Source: Actinomycetes bacterium | GTDB lineage: Bacteria > Actinomycetota > Actinomycetes > Mycobacteriales > Mycobacteriaceae | Length of the DNA: 42,521 nucleotides | Assembly: GCA_023404955.1 (NCBI GenBank) | Contig: JAEXZY010000006.1 | Location: forward strand, 1-42,521 | Direction of reading: 5' to 3' | In this document: in pieces, positions 33,240 through 40,703 of the stretch | How positions within the stretch are numbered: the stretch's first letter is position 1 | How the letters are laid out: every line of letters starts with the position of its first letter | The notes under the pieces: model-generated | What the model was told of the DNA's origin: nothing | The model's input: the letters and a program-made list of their open reading frames with translations, nothing else | Databases searched by the model: none | Made by a program: the position numbers and the translations under genes

Positions 33240-33785
33240 ATGCGATCCGACGAGTCGGCCGCTGCAAAGCCTGCCCGGCCTGCCCGGCCTGCGTCGCAGG
33301 ACATGCGCGCAGTGCTCGGTCATTTCTGTACCGGTGTCGCCGTGATCACCGGTCACGACGGCCGCAGTCCTCTCGGCTTCACGTGTCAGTCGGTGACCTC
33401 GGTGTCCCTCGACCCGCCGTATGTGTCGTTCTGTCCCGCGCTGTCCTCGACGAGCTGGCCGGCGATCCGCGCCACCGGCCGACTCTGCATCAACGTCCTG
33501 GCCGACCACCAGGAAGCGGTCTGCGCGCAGTTCGCGCGGCGGTCCGACGACAAGTTCGCCAACGTCGAGTGGAGTCCTGCGGGCAACGGAGCGCCTCGCA
33601 TCCATGGTGCGCTGGCCACTATCGAGGCCGACGTCGAGTTCGAGCACGGCGCCGGTGATCACACCATCGTCGTCGCCCACGTCACGGCGCTGCACGCGCA
33701 CGGTGGCCGACCACTGTTGTTCTACCGCGGTGACTTCGGCGATTTCGCCGACCGGATAGGTGACGAAGCGATGTCGATGTCGTGA
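33240..33785 (+). CDS. hsaB: HsaB-like flavin reductase
   Basis: A 181-residue flavin reductase of the split-barrel family. The first 20 residues are an Ala/Pro/Lys-rich tail absent from HsaB as I remember it. The core has MRAVLGHFCTGVAVITG, PLGFTCQSVTSVSLDPPYVSF, SSTSWPAIRATGRLCINVL, DKFANVEW and RPLLFYRGDFGDF, closely like M. tuberculosis HsaB. It reduces FMN or FAD with NADH and supplies it to the HsaA-type monooxygenase. The start may be TTG 33237 or ATG 33240; GAAGGGA (33223-33229) fits both, and ATG is preferred. Coupled by GTGA overlap to the thioesterase gene, and 26.6 kb from the HsaA-like gene it presumably serves. Confidence 0.92.
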   Translation: MRSDESAAAKPARPARPASQDMRAVLGHFCTGVAVITGHDGRSPLGFTCQSVTSVSLDPPYVSFCPALSSTSWPAIRATGRLCINVLADHQEAVCAQFARRSDDKFANVEWSPAGNGAPRIHGALATIEADVEFEHGAGDHTIVVAHVTALHAHGGRPLLFYRGDFGDFADRIGDEAMSMS

Positions 33786-34369
33786 ACGGAGCCGACCGGG
33801 GCGTTCCCGAAGCGCTCTACCGCGAGTTGACCGACTCGGTGCGCCGGCTGGTCGACGTGACGATTCGCAGCCAGGCCGACCCAGCCACCCTCGTGGCCGC
33901 GAAAGCCACGATCGATGCCGCCGCCGACGAGCTGAGCCGAGAACCGCTCGCTGACTATTCCGACGACCGGTCTGCAACCGACGGATCGCAACGGGCGTGG
34001 GGCAATGTCGTCATCGGACTACGCAATCCGTTCGCCCCGCCGCTCGTCGTCCACCACGATGCCGACGGCCGCGTGTGGGCTGATGTCGTGCTCGGCGCCG
34101 CCTACGAGGGCCCGACCGGACACGTGCACGGCGGAATCTGCGCACTGCTCCTCGACCACATGCTGGGCGCCACGGCGCACCAGCCCGGGCAACCGGCCGT
34201 CACCGGCACGTTGACCGTCCGCTATGAGGCGGGCACCCCGCTCGGACCGCTGCACGCTGAGGCACGCATCGACCGCGTGGAAGGTCGCAAGGTCTTCGCC
34301 GTCGGGCACCTCGCCACCGAAGCCGGTGTGACGGTGCGCGCGGACGGGGTGTTCTTCCGTCAGGGCTAG
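33782..34369 (+). CDS. PaaI-type hotdog-fold thioesterase
   Basis: A 195-residue hotdog-fold protein. HVHGGICALLLDHMLG (114-129) has the His-Gly-Gly and the downstream Asp125 of the PaaI/4-hydroxybenzoyl-CoA thioesterase class, followed by TGTLTVRYEAGTPLG, the second strand block. Residues 1-75 form an extra helical N-terminal region seen in mycobacterial relatives. It probably releases CoA from aberrant or dead-end aromatic or cyclic acyl-CoAs in the pathway. The GTG at 33782 overlaps the flavin reductase stop. It is the last gene of the catabolic island; the terminator of ssrA begins 16 bp beyond. Confidence 0.92.
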   Translation: MNGADRGVPEALYRELTDSVRRLVDVTIRSQADPATLVAAKATIDAAADELSREPLADYSDDRSATDGSQRAWGNVVIGLRNPFAPPLVVHHDADGRVWADVVLGAAYEGPTGHVHGGICALLLDHMLGATAHQPGQPAVTGTLTVRYEAGTPLGPLHAEARIDRVEGRKVFAVGHLATEAGVTVRADGVFFRQG

Positions 34370-34384
34370 AGCCCGGGACAGAAA

Positions 34385-34414
34385 AGCAGGCCAGAGACTG
34401 TGTCTCTGGCCTGC
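34385..34414 (-). terminator. intrinsic terminator of ssrA
   Basis: A 13-bp perfect stem, GCAGGCCAGAGAC (34386-34398) and its complement (34402-34414), with a three-base loop. On the minus strand it is followed by TTTTC, so it ends tmRNA transcription. On the plus strand there is no T-run, but it could also halt transcripts from the island. Confidence 0.85.
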
Positions 34415-34423
34415 CTCATCCCG

Positions 34424-34788
34424 TGGAGCTGCCGGGAATCGAACCCGGGTCCTACGGCATTCCCTCAAGGCTTCTCCGTGCGCAGTCCGCTACGTCTCTA
34501 CTCGGATCTCCTGATCACGCGAACAAGTCAGGATGACGATCCCAGTCGCTGTTGGTGTCCCGATGAGTCCCGCGACCGAACTCATCGGTTGATCCCTCTA
34601 GATGACGCCAGGGTCCGGGTCGAGGGCTGTCCCGGTCTGACGGACCAGCTGTCGCTTAGGCAGCGAGAGCGAAGTCGCGCTGATTGGAATCGGCGCTTAA
34701 TTGGTTGCAACGACGCTTACGGTGGTCTCTTGCCTGCACCGGCACGCTTCCCTTGATTCGATGCGCGAAGTCGAAACCGTTCAGCCCC
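34424..34788 (-). ncRNA. ssrA: transfer-messenger RNA (tmRNA)
   Basis: The minus strand begins GGGGCTGAACGGTTTCGACTTCG at 34788 and ends with GGTTCGATTCCCGGCAGCTCC plus A at 34424. GGGGCTG pairs with CAGCTCC as the acceptor stem, and the T-arm GTTCGATTC is present. The CCA end is not encoded (CGG follows) and must be added. The tag reading frame runs from 34694 to a TAA at 34656: ADSNQRDFALAA. Length is about 365 nt, as in other mycobacteria. tmRNA with SmpB rescues stalled ribosomes and tags the unfinished peptide for proteolysis. SmpB is encoded 3.2 kb upstream on the same strand. A strong terminator follows. Confidence 0.97.
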
Positions 34789-34821
34789 TCGCATCCCTGC
34801 CGACGTTCAGCAGGAAGGTCC

Positions 34822-34827
34822 ATACTA
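34822..34827 (-). promoter_or_regulatory. candidate -10 element of ssrA
   Basis: Minus-strand TAGTAT lies about 34 bases before the mature 5' end. Transcription from here would give a short leader that RNase P would remove. Confidence 0.5.
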
Positions 34828-34857
34828 CCGGCGCTATCAACACACGCCAGCAGATAT

Positions 34858-37161
34858 TCATTCCGCAGGCAGCGCGCGTTGCGCCCGGAGCGCGCCGTAC
34901 TCGACGACGATGTCGGCGAGGGGGGCGGGCTGGCCGTACAGATAGCCCTGGGCGAGCCGACAACCCGCCGTCAACACCGTCGCCGCCTGATCGGCCGACT
35001 CAATACCTTCGGCGACCACGTCGAGTCCGAGGTCGGCGCACATCCCGACCACCGAGCGGTACAGCGTCAGCTCTCGCACCGCCTCCGACCCGACAGTCAG
35101 GCTGCGGTCCAGCTTGACGATGCCCACCGGTAAAGCGTGCAGATACGCCAGTGAGTTGTAGCCGGCGCCGAAGTCGTCGAGGGCGACCCGCGCTCCCATC
35201 TCGTTGAGACGGTCGATCTGGGCCGCCGCGTCGGCAAGGTCCACGATGGGCAGCGTCTCGGTGATCTCCAACACCAGAGCGCCCGGCGGGATGTCGCATG
35301 TCGACAACGTCTGTCGCACCACGTCCTCGAAGCCGGCATGACCCAGCCGCGAGGCGCCGATGTTGACGTGGATGTCGACGTCGAGGCCGGATCGGGCCAC
35401 ATCAGAGCAGGCGAGGTTCAGCACCATCTCGTCCAGCGCGTCTCCGAGGCCGGCCGCTTCCGCCGCAGCGACGAACGTCTCGGGCGGGATCTGCAGACCG
35501 TTGGGCGCTGTCCACCGTGCCAGCGCCTCGACCGCGACCAGTGTCTCGTCGGGCAGCGCGACGATGGGCTGATACAGCAGAGTGAAACCTGCCGGAACCC
35601 CGCCGCCGGCGGCACGCAATGCGGACGGGAAGTCTGCGTGCGCCCCGCCCAACGGTTGATACACCACCACGGTGTTCTTGCCGAGTCGTTTCCCGGCGTA
35701 CATGGAGACGTCGGCCTGCCGCAGCAGATCGTCGGAGGTCAGCATGGTCGGCGCGGCCCCGGAGTGCACCAACCCCATGCTCGCCCGCACCTGCAGCGAC
35801 CAACCGTGCAACGGGAACGGCTCTCGCAGTGCGACGCGGAGCCGGTCGGCGACGAGGTCGGGATTCTCCGCGTCGGCATCGATCAGGATGGCGAACTCGT
35901 CACCGCCGATACGCGCAAGGATGTCGTCGTCCGACAGGCACTTCGCGAGCCGCTCCCCGACCGCTCGCAGCAGTTCGTCGCCGGCGGCGTGGCCGTACCG
36001 GTCGTTGACGTCCTTGAAGTCGTCGAGATCGACGAAGATCAATCCGAAGGGGCCGTCTCTCATCGCTTTTTCCAGCCGCTGCGCGAACATCAACCGGTTC
36101 GGCAGTCCGGTCAACGCATCGTGCATCACCTGGTGAGCGAGGCGCCTCTGCACCTCGTAGAGACGGCGGGTCAGCAGGCGCTGCTGCCCCATCGCCGCGA
36201 CCTGCCGCGATGCGACGAGAACCACCATGGCCACCGTGGTGGCGACGACGAGCGGCCCTAACTCGTGGCCCGTGAGCACATGGAAGGCCAGCAGGATCGT
36301 GATGCCGAGAAACCCCGAGTACGGCAGAACCAGCTGCGCCCAGTCGATCAGCTGCGAGCGCCCCCGCATCGGGGGCGGCGCCGCCGGCCGGGGTCGCAGC
36401 GACAGCGCGACGAACACGGGGCCCAGGGCCAGGCCCATCTCACCCCACAGAGCCGCTTGGGGATAGCCCATGGTGTCGAAGTACGCAATCATCCGATCCG
36501 ACGAGGCGATGAGCACGATGCCGCTGCCGAGTTGGAGGTAGTTGACGCGGTAGGGGTGTTCGGGCCGATACACCATCCCGGCCACGGCACCGATCACCAC
36601 GACGACGAGTTCGGCGAGCGCGAACGGGATCACGACCGACGCATTCTCCGACCGCGGAAACGCCGCTGTGCTGATGGTGCCGAGACCGAAGATCACCAGG
36701 ATGGCGAAGGATGCGACGGCGACCATCCCGTCCAGCAGGGTCAGCACCGCCGCATGCTTGAGGGAGCCGTCCTGCGGCACCACGACGCGGCCGCCGATCA
36801 GCGCCAGCACCAAAATGGACGCCAGCCCCAACACCACGAAAAGCCAGTACAGCACCACCCACACGGGGAGCGAGTCCGCGTCGGACAACCACCACGTCAG
36901 CTGGCCGGCCAGCAGGCTGGCGACCGCGCCGACCGCGAGTAGGCGCCACCACCGGGCGGCACCGTGCACACGCGGCGCGACGACGAGCCCGTAACCGACC
37001 GCACCGAGGCCGGCGCCGCACATTGCCACCGCAGCAATCCGATGAGCAGCTTGCTCCCCCCACGGCGCGAACGAATTGATCGTCAACAGCACCGCGGTGG
37101 CCACGACCAGCGAGAACCGCACCCCGAAGCCCGTACAGCCACCTCCCTCGCCTGATGACAC
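34858..37161 (-). CDS. membrane GGDEF-EAL cyclic-di-GMP protein
   Basis: A 767-residue protein. Residues 15-320 hold about eight to ten hydrophobic helices (for example TAVLLTINS, VLYWLFVVLGLASILVLALIGG, ELVVVVIGAVAGMV, VVATTVAMVVLVASR), a membrane sensor region. The GGDEF domain follows, with DALTGLPNR (348-356) and an intact GGDEF at 419-423. The EAL domain has EAL at 545-547 and DDFGAGYNSLAYL, so both synthase and phosphodiesterase motifs are intact. No RxxD inhibitory site is visible five residues before GGDEF. It could make or degrade cyclic-di-GMP. The GTG at 37161 is 28 bp after the transporter stop, so it may be co-transcribed with the smpB group. Signal sensed unknown. Confidence 0.92.
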   Translation of the reverse strand: MSSGEGGGCTGFGVRFSLVVATAVLLTINSFAPWGEQAAHRIAAVAMCGAGLGAVGYGLVVAPRVHGAARWWRLLAVGAVASLLAGQLTWWLSDADSLPVWVVLYWLFVVLGLASILVLALIGGRVVVPQDGSLKHAAVLTLLDGMVAVASFAILVIFGLGTISTAAFPRSENASVVIPFALAELVVVVIGAVAGMVYRPEHPYRVNYLQLGSGIVLIASSDRMIAYFDTMGYPQAALWGEMGLALGPVFVALSLRPRPAAPPPMRGRSQLIDWAQLVLPYSGFLGITILLAFHVLTGHELGPLVVATTVAMVVLVASRQVAAMGQQRLLTRRLYEVQRRLAHQVMHDALTGLPNRLMFAQRLEKAMRDGPFGLIFVDLDDFKDVNDRYGHAAGDELLRAVGERLAKCLSDDDILARIGGDEFAILIDADAENPDLVADRLRVALREPFPLHGWSLQVRASMGLVHSGAAPTMLTSDDLLRQADVSMYAGKRLGKNTVVVYQPLGGAHADFPSALRAAGGGVPAGFTLLYQPIVALPDETLVAVEALARWTAPNGLQIPPETFVAAAEAAGLGDALDEMVLNLACSDVARSGLDVDIHVNIGASRLGHAGFEDVVRQTLSTCDIPPGALVLEITETLPIVDLADAAAQIDRLNEMGARVALDDFGAGYNSLAYLHALPVGIVKLDRSLTVGSEAVRELTLYRSVVGMCADLGLDVVAEGIESADQAATVLTAGCRLAQGYLYGQPAPLADIVVEYGALRAQRALPAE

Positions 37162-37189
37162 ACGCGTCGGCTACCCGCGCTGAAAGTAG

Positions 37190-38041
37190 CTAACCAGCGG
37201 CGATGAGTGCCACGGAGGCAAATGCCAAAATCATTCCGACCACCTGGGACCGAGTCACCGACTCGCGAAGAACCGCCACCGCCAGGACGACCGTCGCCGC
37301 CGGGTACAGCGCGACGAGGACACCGGTCAGCGAGAGCAGCGACGAGTGCAGCGCGAGCAGGGTGGCCACGTTGGCAACGGTGTCGAGCACCCCGGCGAGC
37401 AGCGCCAGTCGCAGCGGGACGCCCCGCACCAACACCAGGTTGGCTGTGAGCAGCGCGGCGATCACCACGATCGCCGTCGCCGCCAACCGGCCGAACACCA
37501 GCGGCCAGAGCCCCGCCTCGACCGGTACCTGGTCCAGGATCACGAAGTTCATCCCGAACGCGATTCCCGACCCGACCGTCAACCACGCGACCTTCACCGT
37601 GAACCGGTGCGGACGCGGGTCACCATCAGCCATCTCGGCCTGCCGGCTGACCAGCACCACCGCCACCAGCGCCACCGCCACACCGACGAAGGCCAGCGTT
37701 GTGGGCCGCTCCCCCAGCGCCACCCCGAACCCCACCGGCACTGCGGCGACGAGCACCGAGGTCAGCGGCGACACCACCGAGATGGGCCCCGTCCCCAGGG
37801 CGGCGTAGAACCACCACACGCCGAACGCTTGGCCCACACCGGCGAACAACCCCCACAGCACGGCGGCCCGACTCAGCTCACCGCCGAACGGCACGGCGAG
37901 GATCGTCAGCAGGATCAACGCTAGCGGATAGGACAGGATCACGACCCGCAGCGCCGCCACCCTGCGCGAGGCCAAGCCGCCGACGAAGTCGCTGACGCCG
38001 TAGCCCAGCGCGGCGATCAGCGCGCTGAGGATGCCTGTCAG
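37190..38041 (-). CDS. EamA/DMT-family permease, probable CTG start
   Basis: An inner-membrane transporter of the drug/metabolite superfamily, 283 residues if read from the CTG at 38041. It has two five-helix EamA halves, joined near RPHRFTVKVAW. The only canonical start (TTG at 37975) would remove helix 1, LLTGILSALIAALGYGVSDFVGG, which matches family beginnings. The CTG overlaps the smpB stop (CTGA), and AAGGG lies about ten bases upstream. I therefore extend the gene to 38041, but this start is an inference. Residues after 38041 belong to smpB. Substrate unknown. It sits between smpB and the GGDEF-EAL gene in one minus-strand run. Confidence 0.72.
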   Translation of the reverse strand: MTGILSALIAALGYGVSDFVGGLASRRVAALRVVILSYPLALILLTILAVPFGGELSRAAVLWGLFAGVGQAFGVWWFYAALGTGPISVVSPLTSVLVAAVPVGFGVALGERPTTLAFVGVAVALVAVVLVSRQAEMADGDPRPHRFTVKVAWLTVGSGIAFGMNFVILDQVPVEAGLWPLVFGRLAATAIVVIAALLTANLVLVRGVPLRLALLAGVLDTVANVATLLALHSSLLSLTGVLVALYPAATVVLAVAVLRESVTRSQVVGMILAFASVALIAAG

Positions 38042-38535
38042 GAGGTCATGCCCTTGACGCGGCGGCCCAGCTCACGGGTGACCTCGCGCTCTGCGTCGCG
38101 GCGCGCCAGGTCCTGGCGCTTGTCGTGGGCCTGCTTGCCGCGGGCGAGCGCGAGCTCCACTTTGACCTTGCCGCCGGTGAAGTACAGCGACAGCGGCACC
38201 AGCGTCAGGTTCCCGTCGCGGGTTTTGCCGACCAGCGTGTCGATCTCACGACGATGCAGCAGCAGCTTGCGGTTGCGCCGCGGGGCGTGATTGGTCCAGG
38301 TGCCGTGGTGATATTCGGGGATGTGCAGGTTGCGCAGCCAGATCTCACCGTCGTCGACGGTGGCGAAGGCATCGGCCAGCGACGCCTGCCCCTCCCGCAG
38401 GCTCTTGACCTCGGTGCCCATCAGCGCGACCCCGGCCTCGAACGTCTCGAGGATCGAGAAGTTGTGACGCGCTTTGCGGTTCGTCGCGACCACCTGATTG
38501 TTGGTGTCCTTGACGCCCTTGGTCTTCTTGGCCAT
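38038..38535 (-). CDS. smpB: SsrA-binding protein SmpB
   Basis: A 165-residue SmpB: NRKARHNFSILETFEAGVALMGTEVKSLREG, LRNLHIPEY, HAPRRNRKLLLHRREI, PLSLYFTGGKVKVELALARGKQAHDKRQ and a basic tail. It binds tmRNA and delivers it to stalled ribosomes. The ATG at 38535 gives MAKKTKGVKD, the usual beginning; longer reading would enter ftsX. It is 2 bp after the ftsX stop and ends in overlap with the transporter gene. The ssrA gene lies downstream on the same strand, a long-known mycobacterial arrangement with extra genes between here. Confidence 0.97.
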   Translation of the reverse strand: MAKKTKGVKDTNNQVVATNRKARHNFSILETFEAGVALMGTEVKSLREGQASLADAFATVDDGEIWLRNLHIPEYHHGTWTNHAPRRNRKLLLHRREIDTLVGKTRDGNLTLVPLSLYFTGGKVKVELALARGKQAHDKRQDLARRDAEREVTRELGRRVKGMTS

Positions 38536-38537
38536 CG

Positions 38538-39434
38538 CTACCGCCGCACGTACAGGCGCAGCGTGACATACGAGGTGATCCCCGACATCGCGAGGCCGAG
38601 GAGCAGCATCCACGGCGCGCTGTAATAGAGGACGTCGGCGTAGTCCACCCTGGCGATCAGGTTGGCTTGATAGAACTGGTCGAGCGCGTTCTCCAGGAAC
38701 AGTGCCCGCACGGCGATCAGCCCCCCGATCGCGATGACCACGCCGACGAACGCCGCGAGCATCGCCTCCAGAAGGAACGGTAGCTGCGTGTACCAGCGGG
38801 TGGCGCCGACCAGTCGCATGATGCCGATCTCGGTGCGGCGGGTGTAGGCCGCGACTTGAACCATGTTGGCGATCAACAAGACCGCACCGATGGCCTGCAC
38901 CAGGGCTACCGCGAACGCGACATTGCTGATGCCGTCGAGAACCGCGAAGAGCCGGTCGATCAAGTCCTTCTGGTTCAACACGTTGAGCACACCGGGCTGG
39001 CCGATCATCGCGTCGTCGAAATCCTTGTGTTGCTCGGGGTCATCGAGCTTGACGACGAACGACGCCGGGAACGCGTCCTTGCCCGCAACGTCCTTGTACT
39101 GCGGGAACTTCCGGATCGCGTCGTCGTAGGCCTCGTCCCGGTTGAGGAAGCGCACCGAGCGGACGTCGTCGCGGTTCTCGATCAGCGTGCGCAACGCCTT
39201 GCACGGGTCGGCATCGCAGTTCGGATCGTTGGCCGAGACGTCGTTGGTCAGGAAGACCTGGCTTTCCACCCGGTCGAGGTAGATGGCGCGGGACTGATCG
39301 GCGAGCCGGACGACGAGCAGACCGCCGCCGAACAGACCGATGGAGATCGCGGTGGTGAGCACCATCGCGATCGTCATGGTGACGTTGCGGCGAAGTCCGG
39401 TGAGGACTTCGTTGACGAGGAAGCCGAAGCGCAC
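38538..39434 (-). CDS. ftsX: cell-division protein FtsX
   Basis: A 298-residue permease of the FtsEX complex. Transmembrane helix 1 is near 18-42 (TMTIAMVLTTAISIGLFGGGLLVV), then a large outer loop with paired Cys (DPNCDADPCKAL) and three more helices (about 170-290). FtsEX controls peptidoglycan hydrolases such as RipC at the septum. The GTG start at 39434 overlaps the ftsE stop (TAGTG), so the two are coupled. The length and sequence pattern match the M. tuberculosis protein I recall (297 residues). Confidence 0.96.
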   Translation of the reverse strand: MRFGFLVNEVLTGLRRNVTMTIAMVLTTAISIGLFGGGLLVVRLADQSRAIYLDRVESQVFLTNDVSANDPNCDADPCKALRTLIENRDDVRSVRFLNRDEAYDDAIRKFPQYKDVAGKDAFPASFVVKLDDPEQHKDFDDAMIGQPGVLNVLNQKDLIDRLFAVLDGISNVAFAVALVQAIGAVLLIANMVQVAAYTRRTEIGIMRLVGATRWYTQLPFLLEAMLAAFVGVVIAIGGLIAVRALFLENALDQFYQANLIARVDYADVLYYSAPWMLLLGLAMSGITSYVTLRLYVRR

Positions 39435-40123
39435 TAGCGATCCATTCCGTAGACGCCGCGCTGTTCGTCGCGAACCAGCCGGCCGAGTTCGAGTTCGACG
39501 ACCCGCTGACGCATGGAGTCGACGATGTGGTGGTCGTGGGTGGCCATCAGCACCGTGGTGCCGGTGCGGTTGATCCGCTCGAGCAGATCCATGATGTCCT
39601 TGCTGGTGTCCGGGTCGAGGTTGCCGGTGGGCTCGTCGGCCAACAGCACCAGCGGCCGGTTGACGAACGCGCGGGCGATGGCCACCCGCTGCTGCTCACC
39701 ACCGGACAGCTCGGCCGGCAGTCGGTTGGCCTTGCCCGACAACCCCACCATCTCGAGCACGTCGGGCACCACGCGGTTGATCGTGTCGGAGCGCTTGCCG
39801 ATCACCTCGAGCGCGAACGCGACGTTCTCGAAGACGGTCTTCTGCTGCAGGAGCCGGAAGTCCTGAAACACGCAGCCGATCACCTGACGCAGCCCGGGGA
39901 TGTGGCGCCCGGACAGCTTGTTCACATGGAACTTCGACACCCGGATGTCGCCCGTGGACGGATGCTCTTCGCCGAGGAGCAGACGCATGAACGTGGATTT
40001 GCCCGACCCGGACGGGCCGATGAGAAAGACGAACTCACCCTTGTCGATCTTCAGCGACACGTTGTCGAGCGCGGGCCGCGCAGACGACTTGTACTGCTTG
40101 GAGACATGGTCGAGGGTGATCAT
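39434..40123 (-). CDS. ftsE: cell-division ATP-binding protein FtsE
   Basis: A 229-residue ABC ATPase. The Walker A is GPSGSGKST (36-44), the signature LSGGEQQR, the Walker B VLLADEPTGNLD and the switch His in MATHDHHIV. It drives FtsX in the cytoplasm. ATG 40123 was chosen over the adjoining GTG 40126 because known mycobacterial FtsE begins MITLDHV. It lies 64 bp after the Thr-rich membrane protein gene and is coupled to ftsX. Confidence 0.97.
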   Translation of the reverse strand: MITLDHVSKQYKSSARPALDNVSLKIDKGEFVFLIGPSGSGKSTFMRLLLGEEHPSTGDIRVSKFHVNKLSGRHIPGLRQVIGCVFQDFRLLQQKTVFENVAFALEVIGKRSDTINRVVPDVLEMVGLSGKANRLPAELSGGEQQRVAIARAFVNRPLVLLADEPTGNLDPDTSKDIMDLLERINRTGTTVLMATHDHHIVDSMRQRVVELELGRLVRDEQRGVYGMDR

Positions 40124-40187
40124 CACGGCACGCCAGTGTAGCGGGGAGGCATGCGGTCACCACATCGCCGGACGGGTGCCGGCGGCC

Positions 40188-40703
40188 TCACTGCGGCGGC
40201 AACGCCGTCGTGATCGCGGGCGCACCGGGTGGCGCGACCGAGGTCGGAGCCAGGAGCGGCGGCGCCTGAGTGAGCGTGATCGGCCCGAGGGGACCGGGCC
40301 CGTCCGGATCGATCACCGTCGTCGACGCACCGCCGGGTGCGGTTCCCGTGGTGCTCGACGGGGTCGTGACGGTCTCCGACTCCGTCGGCGTCGGTGACGG
40401 AGTCGTCGTGGTCGTCGTCGTCCTGGTGGTGGTGGTCGTGGTGGTCGGTGCGACGTTGGTGCGCGGCACCCACGTGTAGTTGGGGTCGGGGACGAATCCC
40501 GGCGGCACCACCTGGTTGGCGTCGGGCGCCGTCGGGTTCGGCGCCGGCTGGAAGGTCTGATTCACCCAGAACAGCGCGACGAACGCGAGGATCAGCGTGG
40601 CCGTCGAGGTGCGCATTCGGCCGCCGAAGATGTAGTTCGGCCACTTCTTCTCGGCCCTCGTGCCCCCGGCGCGTTTGGGCGCGAACCAGTCCAGCCACTT
40701 CAT
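40188..40703 (-). CDS. Thr/Pro-rich single-pass membrane protein of the prfB-ftsE region
   Basis: A 171-residue protein. After a basic start (MKWLDWFAPKRAGG) comes one hydrophobic helix TLILAFVALFWVNQTFQP (about 35-52), then a long low-complexity region with a run of Thr (TTTTTTTRTTTTTTT) and Pro/Ser, ending PAITTALPPQ. It is a conserved hypothetical of mycobacteria, located between the MscS-type gene and ftsE in M. tuberculosis as well, as I recall (Rv3103c). An outward-facing tail that may be O-glycosylated is inferred from composition. The ATG at 40703 overlaps the MscS gene stop (ATGA), so both are made together. Confidence 0.9.
   Translation of the reverse strand: MKWLDWFAPKRAGGTRAEKKWPNYIFGGRMRTSTATLILAFVALFWVNQTFQPAPNPTAPDANQVVPPGFVPDPNYTWVPRTNVAPTTTTTTTRTTTTTTTPSPTPTESETVTTPSSTTGTAPGGASTTVIDPDGPGPLGPITLTQAPPLLAPTSVAPPGAPAITTALPPQ

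Noticed and set aside
34424..34460. A tRNA-like T-arm and acceptor end (GGTTCGATTCCCGGCAGCTCC on the minus strand)
   Set aside because: It is the 3' part of tmRNA; the anticodon arm is missing and the 5' acceptor half is 350 bases away.
40395..40452. A trinucleotide-like repeat of GTC/GTG units
   Set aside because: It encodes the Thr-rich tract of the membrane protein at 40188-40703 on the minus strand, so it is low-complexity coding DNA and not an independent repeat element.
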